Below are positions 38,080 to 45,556 of a stretch of 64,000 bases of DNA, one piece after another; the stretch's first letter is position 1; each line of letters starts with the position of its first letter. The position numbers were made by a program, and so were the translations under genes. The DNA lies in assembly GCA_050955045.1 (NCBI GenBank), contig JBPBQV010000002.1, forward strand, positions 186,001-250,000, in the 5' to 3' direction. The stretch comes from Mucilaginibacter_A sp050955045 (GTDB lineage: Bacteria; Bacteroidota; Bacteroidia; Sphingobacteriales; Sphingobacteriaceae). Below the pieces are notes generated by a model. The model saw nothing but the letters and a program-made list of their open reading frames with translations, made no database searches and was not told where the DNA came from.

Positions 38080-39888
38080 ATGATAAATTCAAGCAGCGTT
38101 TTTATACTTACTTCGGCAAATTTGCTTCTTGTACCATTTTGGCTTGCGTGGTGGTTCTATGTTTTGATTTTGGTTGTTGTTCTTGTGGGAGGATATATTC
38201 TTCACAATATCAGCATAAACAAACTATTGCACCAAAAAGCAAAACTGGAAAGCCAGGTGCTAAGCCGTACAGAATTACTTTCTTACGCAAAAAGCGGTGC
38301 GCAAAAAGCCCGCGAAGATGCTGCTTCTGCCAATCAAAACAAAAGTTTGCTGCTATCTAAAATAAGCCACGATATCCGCACACCGATGAATACGATTATG
38401 GGTATGGCATCGCTACTAACAGAAACAACACTTAACCCGGAGCAGCAGGAATTTGCCAGTACAATTTTGTCTTCCGGAGAGAATTTGCTATCCATCATTA
38501 ATGAAATATTAATGAATGATATTTTAGAATTTTCAAAGGTTGAATCGGGCCGGGAACTGGAAGTAAAAGAGTTTGATTTACGTACTAATATTGAAGAAGT
38601 TTTTGATGTTTTTGCTACGAAAGTAGCACAAACAGGTATTGAACTGATTTACAATATCAGTCCTGATGTTCCTGTTCAGTTAATGGGCGATGCGTTTTGC
38701 CTGCGGCAGATATTGATCAACCTAACTGAAAACGCATTAAGAGTTACTACCGAAGGAGAAGTTTTTATAGTGGTAACTCTGGCTGAGCAAATTGAAGAAA
38801 GCCGGGCAAAATTAGCATTTGAAATTAGGGATACGAGTGCCGGAATGTCTCCGGAGAAACTAAGAACAGTTGTTAACGGCCTTCAGATTGATGCTGTAGA
38901 AAGCAGTCAGAACACAGTTGGCAGAACGTTAACTATCTGCAAAAAACTAATTCGTTTAATGGGCGGCTCTTTAACAGTTGAAAGTGAAGAGAAAAAAGGA
39001 AGCACTTTTAAATTTACCATCGATACTGCTTTTGGCAAGCAAAATCTGCGGGCAAATACGCAGGCAGAAATGGCAAAACTAACTGGCAAAAGAATTTTGA
39101 TTGTAGATGATAACTTGACGCTAAGTAATCTATTTAAAACACAGTTGGAAAGATGGAAACTTGTTCCGTTTGTGGCAAATTCGGGCAAACAGGCCTTACA
39201 AATTTTAAACCAGGAAGCTGGTTTTGATTTAGCATTGATTGATATGCAAATGCCCGGAATGGATGGTATCGAACTTACTAAAGCCCTTAAACAAACGCAT
39301 CCGGAGCTGCCTATTGTTTTGATGAATCAAACCGGCAATGAAACATATAAAGATCATGCAGCTCTTTTTAATGCTGTTATTACCAAACCTTTAAAACATC
39401 ATCAGATTATTGGGGAAACGTTAAGTTTATTATGGCAAAAAGGCAAAGATGGTTTATCTAAAGATCAGTACGCTAAACAAAAACTATCGGTAGATTTTGC
39501 TAAACAGTATCCGCTGAATATTTTAATTGCAGAGGATGATAAAATGAACCAGAAACTGGTAACCAAAGTTTTAAACAAACTGGGTTATGATCCGCAGGTT
39601 TCCGAAAACGGAAAAGATGTTTTGGAAGTAGTAAGCAACAAAAATTATGATTTGATTTTAATGGATGTGCAAATGCCGGAAATGGACGGACTGGAAGCTA
39701 CACGCATGATTAGGGTGTGTTTAACAGAGCAACCTATTATTATAGCCATGACGGCCAATACCTTGCAAGGCGACCGCGAAGAATGTTTGAAAGCAGGTAT
39801 GGATGATTATATTGGCAAGCCCGTAAGGCTAGATGGGCTAGTTAACATTATTGAAAAATGGGCTTTGCAAGGGCAGCAAAAGCACTAA
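38080..39888 (+). CDS. Hybrid sensor histidine kinase with two receiver domains, degenerate ATP site
   Basis: 602 residues. One N-terminal membrane helix (about 18-42), HisKA with KISHDIRTPMN (His about 97), an HATPase domain (about 195-330), receiver 1 (Asp in LALIDMQMPGMDG, about 387) and receiver 2 (Asp in LILMDVQMPEMDG, about 528), both with the conserved Lys (TKP, GKP). Odd points: the usual DTGIGM motif is DTSAGMS and the usual GTGLGL motif is NTVGRTL, so ATP binding is probably weak or lost; the helix before FSKVESG has about five extra residues (NEILMNDIL). There is almost no periplasmic sensor, so sensing may be by the two proteins encoded upstream. Confidence 0.85.
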   Translation: MINSSSVFILTSANLLLVPFWLAWWFYVLILVVVLVGGYILHNISINKLLHQKAKLESQVLSRTELLSYAKSGAQKAREDAASANQNKSLLLSKISHDIRTPMNTIMGMASLLTETTLNPEQQEFASTILSSGENLLSIINEILMNDILEFSKVESGRELEVKEFDLRTNIEEVFDVFATKVAQTGIELIYNISPDVPVQLMGDAFCLRQILINLTENALRVTTEGEVFIVVTLAEQIEESRAKLAFEIRDTSAGMSPEKLRTVVNGLQIDAVESSQNTVGRTLTICKKLIRLMGGSLTVESEEKKGSTFKFTIDTAFGKQNLRANTQAEMAKLTGKRILIVDDNLTLSNLFKTQLERWKLVPFVANSGKQALQILNQEAGFDLALIDMQMPGMDGIELTKALKQTHPELPIVLMNQTGNETYKDHAALFNAVITKPLKHHQIIGETLSLLWQKGKDGLSKDQYAKQKLSVDFAKQYPLNILIAEDDKMNQKLVTKVLNKLGYDPQVSENGKDVLEVVSNKNYDLILMDVQMPEMDGLEATRMIRVCLTEQPIIIAMTANTLQGDREECLKAGMDDYIGKPVRLDGLVNIIEKWALQGQQKH

Positions 39889-40214
39889 TTGTTGCAGTAG
39901 TTTTTGGCAGATGCTATTTTTATCACCCTAAAAGCAGCATCTGATTATGAGACTTTATTTGGAATTTGATTATAATAAGTAATGCTTCTTTTATCAGGTA
40001 AAAATCAACAACTTTCTAATTCGAATGGTTAAATTAATATAGATCTTAGTTTTTGCATGGTAAAAGAAGCATTAAGAAAAAGCAATTTTATTCAGGCCAA
40101 ATAAAAATTTTTAAAGAAAAATTTCTTAGTAAATTTTTAACCAAATATTTAGAAATGTAGAAGTTATAACTAATCCAGCCGGCATTCGTAAAATAGCTGA
40201 ATTAGTTATTTCTC
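39889..40214. other. Intergenic region rich in the dispersed word
   Basis: 326 bases. AGATGCTATTTTTAT (39910-39924) pairs imperfectly with TAAAAGCAGCATCT (39929-39942), a hairpin right after the kinase gene. Two standard words follow (39982-39994 minus sense, with the T-rich lead as AAAAATC; 40060-40072 plus sense). No gene seen. Confidence 0.5.
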
Positions 40215-42401
40215 ATGAAAATTACTCAGCATATTTTTAAAACATTTATATGTCTGCTTTGCATATTATCTGTTAAAACAGGTTTCGCACAAAATGTTGG
40301 TATTAGTTCAAGCAGCAGTTTTGTTCCGGATGCCTCAGCTGCGCTGGATGTAAGTTACACCTCCAAAGGATTACTGATTCCGCGGGTTACCCTTACTGCA
40401 ACAAATGCTGCCGGCCCGATAACTTCTCCCGCAACTTCATTATTAGTTTACAATACGGCTACGGCCGGCACTTCTCCAAACAACGTTATTCCGGGTTATT
40501 ATTACTGGAACGGAACAGTATGGATTATGCTAAGTACCAGCACACAAACTGCAGGTTCATGGTCTACAACCGGAAATGCAGGTACCAGTTATCCAACAAA
40601 CTATTTTGGAACAACAGATAACTTTGGTTTACATTTTAAAACTGCTGCTACACATCGTTTATGGATAGATAGTTTAGGCAGTGTTGCCGTTGGAACTTCA
40701 CCTGTATTTTCTGCTTCTCCATCCAGGGAAAAGTTTTTGGTTGATGCCGGAACTACTACATCAACTAACGTAATAAGCGGTAAAGGAAGTCTGAACAGCT
40801 ATTTACAGTTAAACATCCAAAATATAAATGCCGGTACAACTGCCAGTTCTGATGTAGTAGCCACTGCTGATAACGGTAGCGAAACAGCAAATTATGTAGA
40901 TATGGGGATTAACAGTAGCGCTAACACATCAGCCTCTTTTGGTGCTGCAAATGATGCTTATCTATATAACACAGGAGGTACTGTTGGCGGAAACTTTTTT
41001 ATTGGCACCAGCACTTCTGGTAAAGTTTTGGGCTTTTTAACCGGCGGAGGCGCAACTACTAATGAACGAATGCGCATAGATGGATCAGGCAATGTGGGCA
41101 TTGGTACTACTTCTCCTGCTACCAAATTGCATGTTTTCGGTGCAAACCCATTAACGTTGAGCGGTGTGGCAACAGGGACTAATACTACTACGGATAGCTT
41201 ATTAACCATCACAAGCGGACTGGTAAGAAAACTTCCGCTATCAACTTTTGCCCCAACAGGCAGCTGGGCTACAACCGGTAATGCAGGCACTACTGCCGGA
41301 ACAAACTTTATCGGAACTACTGATGCCACAAATTTTATTGTTAAAACAAACAGTGCTGAAGTAGCCAGATTTACCAGTGACGGAAATGTAGCTATTGGTA
41401 GTAGCACTACTGCTTTTAATACTTCAAACCCGGAGCAGCTTTTGGTTGATGCAGGTACAACATCATCAACCAACGTGATAAGCGGTAAAGGAACTATAAA
41501 TAGCTTTTTACAATTAAACATCCAGAATTTAAGTTCTGGTGCAAGTGCCAGTACTGATGTGGTAGCCTCGGCTGATAACGGCACAGATGCTGTAAATTAT
41601 GTTGATATGGGCATTAACAGCAGCGGCAACAAAGGAACGTTTAACTTTGGTTTAGCTAACGATGCTTACTTGTATAATGCAGGTGGTTCGGTTGGTGGAA
41701 ATTTTTATATAGGGAACAGCACTTCTGCTAAAATTTTAGGGTTTTTGACCGGCGGAAGTGCTGCGAGTAATGAACGCATGCGCATAGACGGAACAGGTAA
41801 CGTTGGAATTGGCACAACGGCACCTGCCCAAAAATTAGATGTAACCGGAACTATTAGAGCTTCTGCTTCTGTTATATCTCAAGGATCTGTATTTGTTGAC
41901 GCAGCAACTACAAATAATGGTACAGTAGCACCGGGAATGCTATTTGGAGGCACAAATTCCGGAGAAGGTATTGCTTCACAACGTACATCTGGAAACCTGA
42001 ACGGTCTCGACTTTTACACTAATTTTGTAAACCGTATGACTATTACTAATACTGGCAATATCGGTATAAACACAAAAGCTCCTACATCAACATTACATGT
42101 AAATGGCTCTGTTGCCGTAAACGTAGTTACGAAATCAGCTGATTACACAATTTTAGCAACTGATTATATTATTATTAATACAAGTACTGCTACTACGGGG
42201 CCTACTATTACTTTACCTACTGCAAGCGGATGTACCGGCAGAATGTACCGCATTATTAATCATGGCACCGCAAATATCACGATTTCTCCTGCTGTAAATA
42301 ACACAAATACAGGTACAACAAGTGTTCTTGGTACTGGTACAGGCTCGAATGTGATGGAAGTTGTTTCGGATGGATCAAACTGGCAAAGAGCTAATCAGTA
42401 A
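40215..42401 (+). CDS. Repeat-containing surface protein (tail-fibre/adhesin-like)
   Basis: 728 residues, signal peptide to GFAQN. The start VGISSSSSFVPDASAALDVSYTSKGLLIPRV is common in Bacteroidota phage-tail-like or adhesin proteins. It then has two long internal repeats, each with LVDAGTT(T/S)STNVISGKG, a D-V-V-A-(T/S)-A-D-N-G segment and RMRIDGSGNVGIGTT; this pattern suggests trimeric beta-helix stalk segments. The C-terminus ends in a GTGTGSNVMEVVSDGSNWQR domain, with neither S74 nor T9SS tail. Close relative of the next gene, sharing near-identical DNA over 40740-41260. Confidence 0.75.
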   Translation: MKITQHIFKTFICLLCILSVKTGFAQNVGISSSSSFVPDASAALDVSYTSKGLLIPRVTLTATNAAGPITSPATSLLVYNTATAGTSPNNVIPGYYYWNGTVWIMLSTSTQTAGSWSTTGNAGTSYPTNYFGTTDNFGLHFKTAATHRLWIDSLGSVAVGTSPVFSASPSREKFLVDAGTTTSTNVISGKGSLNSYLQLNIQNINAGTTASSDVVATADNGSETANYVDMGINSSANTSASFGAANDAYLYNTGGTVGGNFFIGTSTSGKVLGFLTGGGATTNERMRIDGSGNVGIGTTSPATKLHVFGANPLTLSGVATGTNTTTDSLLTITSGLVRKLPLSTFAPTGSWATTGNAGTTAGTNFIGTTDATNFIVKTNSAEVARFTSDGNVAIGSSTTAFNTSNPEQLLVDAGTTSSTNVISGKGTINSFLQLNIQNLSSGASASTDVVASADNGTDAVNYVDMGINSSGNKGTFNFGLANDAYLYNAGGSVGGNFYIGNSTSAKILGFLTGGSAASNERMRIDGTGNVGIGTTAPAQKLDVTGTIRASASVISQGSVFVDAATTNNGTVAPGMLFGGTNSGEGIASQRTSGNLNGLDFYTNFVNRMTITNTGNIGINTKAPTSTLHVNGSVAVNVVTKSADYTILATDYIIINTSTATTGPTITLPTASGCTGRMYRIINHGTANITISPAVNNTNTGTTSVLGTGTGSNVMEVVSDGSNWQRANQ

Positions 42402-42807
42402 TTATAGATTCGCATCAAATTACAACTAAGTTTTATAACGGCATTATTTTGCTGATGCTTCTTTTACCTACCTTTTCTTTTACTAAAGATTTAGAGTTTG
42501 TTTAAAGTTTGCTCAAACTATTTTTCATGCTTCTTTTATCACCTAAAAATCATTATGGTTTCAGGTTTTAACATTTGTCCTGAATACAAAAACAGAATTT
42601 ATAGTGATAAAAGGAGTATTACTTTTATGCCTGATAAAAATACAAACAGGCTCTTATAAATAACTTTAGTAATTTGTATATCTAAAAAATAGTGAATGGT
42701 GAAGCCAGAACTATAACTGCATTTTATAGATAGACCTTTAAAAACCTGCTACTTAAATAGCAACTATTTGTATTGCTTTTCGTAAAACATTGGTATTTGT
42801 TATATCC
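42402..42807. other. Intergenic region between paralogues, with dispersed words
   Basis: 406 bases. Two minus-sense standard words (42455-42467; 42527-42539, the latter in the long form reading ATTTTTAGGTGATAAAAG on the other strand) and a decayed copy (ATAAAAGGAGTAT, 42607-42619). No ORF; no clear promoter element. Confidence 0.45.
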
Positions 42808-45489
42808 ATGAAAAGCATCCGGTACATTTTAAAAGCTTTCGTGCTGCTGTTAGGCCTATTATCCGTTGAAACAGGTTTTGCACAAAATGTTGGCATCAGC
42901 TCCAGCAGCAGCTTTGTTCCGGACGCTTCGGCTGCGCTGGATGTAAGTTATACTTCTAAAGGATTGTTAATTCCGCGTGTTGCGCTTACTGCAACCAATG
43001 TTGCCGGCCCAATAGCTTCCCCTGCAACTTCTCTTTTGGTTTATAATACGGCTACGGCAGGTACATCACCTAATAATGTTATTCCTGGTTATTATTACTA
43101 TAATGGTTCTGCATGGATTATGCTAACTACCAGTACACAAACAACCAACTTTTGGTCAACTATAGGTAATTCAGGCACCAGTTCAACAACAAATTTTTTA
43201 GGAACGACAGACAATAAATCTTTTCGTATCAGAACCAATAATACACAACGCTTTCTTTTAGACAGTTTGGGTAATGCAGCTATCGGAAGTTCTCCAACGT
43301 TTTCCAGTAGTAATATGGAAAAGCTTTTGGTTGATGCCGGAACTACTGCATCAACTAACGTAATAAGCGGTAAAGGAAATCTGAACAGCTATTTACAGTT
43401 AAACATTCAAAATACAAATGCCGGTACAACTGCCAGTTCTGATGTAGTAGCCACTGCTGATAACGGTAGTGAAACAGCAAATTATGTAGATATGGGGATT
43501 AACAGTAGCGCTAACACATCAGCCTCTTTTGGTGCTGCAAATGATGCTTATCTATATAACACAGGAGGTACTGTTGGCGGAAACTTTTTTATAGGAACCA
43601 ATACTTCTGGTAAAGTTTTGGGCTTTTTAACCGGTGGCGGCGCAACTACTAATGAACGAATGCGCATAGACGGATCAGGCAATGTGGGCATTGGTACTAC
43701 TTCTCCTGCTACAAAACTGCATGTTTTTGGTGCAAACCCGTTAACACTTAGCGGCGTAGTAACTGGAACCAATACTACTGCCGATAGCTTGTTAACCATC
43801 ACAAGCGGACTGGTAAGAAAACTACCGCTATCAACTTTTGCCCCAACAGGCAGCTGGGCTACAACCGGTAATGCAGGAACAAGTTATCCAAGCAACTTTT
43901 TAGGTACCACCGATAACAATGGTTTACACTTTAGAACCAATAGCATACAACGTGCAGTAATAGACAGTTTAGGGAATATGGGCCTTGGAAGTGCCGGCTT
44001 TAACTCTTCAAACCCGGAAAAGCTTTTGGTTGATGCCGGTACAACCTCCTCTACCAACGTAATAAGCGGTAAAGGAACAATCAACAGTTTTTTACAATTA
44101 AACATCCAGAATTTAAGTACGGGTACAAGTGCTAGTACCGATGTGGTAGCTACTGCTGATAACGGTACAGATGCCGTTAATTATGTTGATATGGGGATTA
44201 ATGGCAGTAAAAACAACAATACCTTTTATTATGGGCTTGCAAATGATGCCTACTTATATAATGTCGGAGGTTCTGTGGGAGGAAATTTTTATATCGGAAC
44301 AAGTACCTCGGCCAAAATTTTAGGCTTTTTGACAGGTGGTACGGCTGCAACTAACGAACGTATGCGCATAGACGGAAGCGGCAACGTGGGTATAGGCACA
44401 ACCGCACCGGCCCAAAAGTTAGATGTAGTTGGAAGTATAAGAACAACAACTGGTTCTATAACGGTTGATGCAACAGCTACAAATACTGGTACGTTGTCCA
44501 CAGCTTTATTATTTGGTAGCACAGCTTCTGGGGAAGGAATTTCCTCAAAACGTACATCAGGAACTAACCAGAACGGTATTGATTTTTATACCTCATCTAG
44601 TAATCGTATGTCTATTACTAATACTGGCAATGTAGGCATTGGTACAAACAGCCCACGTTACCCCTTAGAAATTGCAACTAAAATTGCTTATACAACTGGC
44701 ACATACAGTGCTTATAACAACAACACCGATGGCTGGTCAACCACTGATGCCTTTTCTTATTATGCAAATGGAAATAGCAGTAGTACATCTAATGCATCAT
44801 CTGGTGGGTCAGGTACCTATTATTCAATCGTTACCGCTGGCCGTGTTGCAGCTAAAGAGTTTAATGCTTACTCTGATAAGCGGGAAAAAATTGTGATTGG
44901 CCAAAGTGATGGAAAGGCAGATATTGCTTTGCTTAATAAATTAAAGATAACTGATTATACCTGGATAGATAAGATTGGCAAAAGTCCTGTTCCGGAAAAA
45001 AAATTAATTGCCCAAGAGCTGCGTGCAGTATATCCTCAGGCTGTAAAATTAATTCCTGGGTTTATTCCGAACGTTTACCAAAAGCCAGTCTCCGTTCAAT
45101 TTGATTCTACAAAAAAAATCATGTCACTAAATTTCTTAAAAGCACATACTTCAAGCAAAGGTGATTTATTAAGAATTTATGTGTTTGACAAGTTACATGA
45201 AGTTACTATTAAATCTGTTCCTTCCCCTTCATCATTGGTTGTTGAGATTTCCGATATACTAGATTCAACTCCATCAGCCAAAGATATTTTTATTTTTGGA
45301 AAGAAAGTAAACGATTATCACACAGTTGACTATGACGCTGTTTCCATGCTAAATGTAAGCGCGACTCAGGAACTATACCGGCAGTTGGAGCAGCAAAAGG
45401 ACGAAAGCAAAAAAGTAATCGATGATTTGAAAAAACAGCTACAAGATCAAAACGAGAGGATTAAAAGGCTTGAAGAAAAATCTAAATAA
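42808..45489 (+). CDS. Repeat-containing surface protein with C-terminal peptidase S74 chaperone domain
   Basis: 893 residues from the ATG at 42808 (an in-frame TTG at 42790 adds six residues before the signal peptide and is unlikely). Same plan as the previous gene: signal peptide to GFAQN, GLLIPRV start, two repeats with LVDAGTT and RMRIDGSGNVGIGTT. The C-terminal part (about 690-893) is an S74 intramolecular chaperone: YSDKREK at the cleavage region, LNKLKITDYTWIDK, IAQELRAVYPQAV, an inserted segment of about 70 residues, VDYDAVSMLNVSATQEL and a terminal coiled coil. In phage spikes this domain trimerises the fibre and then cuts itself off. Confidence 0.82.
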   Translation: MKSIRYILKAFVLLLGLLSVETGFAQNVGISSSSSFVPDASAALDVSYTSKGLLIPRVALTATNVAGPIASPATSLLVYNTATAGTSPNNVIPGYYYYNGSAWIMLTTSTQTTNFWSTIGNSGTSSTTNFLGTTDNKSFRIRTNNTQRFLLDSLGNAAIGSSPTFSSSNMEKLLVDAGTTASTNVISGKGNLNSYLQLNIQNTNAGTTASSDVVATADNGSETANYVDMGINSSANTSASFGAANDAYLYNTGGTVGGNFFIGTNTSGKVLGFLTGGGATTNERMRIDGSGNVGIGTTSPATKLHVFGANPLTLSGVVTGTNTTADSLLTITSGLVRKLPLSTFAPTGSWATTGNAGTSYPSNFLGTTDNNGLHFRTNSIQRAVIDSLGNMGLGSAGFNSSNPEKLLVDAGTTSSTNVISGKGTINSFLQLNIQNLSTGTSASTDVVATADNGTDAVNYVDMGINGSKNNNTFYYGLANDAYLYNVGGSVGGNFYIGTSTSAKILGFLTGGTAATNERMRIDGSGNVGIGTTAPAQKLDVVGSIRTTTGSITVDATATNTGTLSTALLFGSTASGEGISSKRTSGTNQNGIDFYTSSSNRMSITNTGNVGIGTNSPRYPLEIATKIAYTTGTYSAYNNNTDGWSTTDAFSYYANGNSSSTSNASSGGSGTYYSIVTAGRVAAKEFNAYSDKREKIVIGQSDGKADIALLNKLKITDYTWIDKIGKSPVPEKKLIAQELRAVYPQAVKLIPGFIPNVYQKPVSVQFDSTKKIMSLNFLKAHTSSKGDLLRIYVFDKLHEVTIKSVPSPSSLVVEISDILDSTPSAKDIFIFGKKVNDYHTVDYDAVSMLNVSATQELYRQLEQQKDESKKVIDDLKKQLQDQNERIKRLEEKSK

Positions 45490-45556
45490 GTAACGCCATA
45501 TACTTAAGCAACTTAATAACAATTTACCAATCTTAAGTTCCTAATTGTAATATAAA

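Noticed and set aside
40958..41584. Long open frame (208 codons) on the minus strand inside the surface-protein gene
   Set aside because: Arises from the repetitive Thr/Ser/Gly codons of the true plus-strand gene; the same shadow appears in the paralogue (43548-43802).
42790..42807. TTG start for the S74 surface protein
   Set aside because: The ATG at 42808 starts a signal peptide like that of the paralogue.
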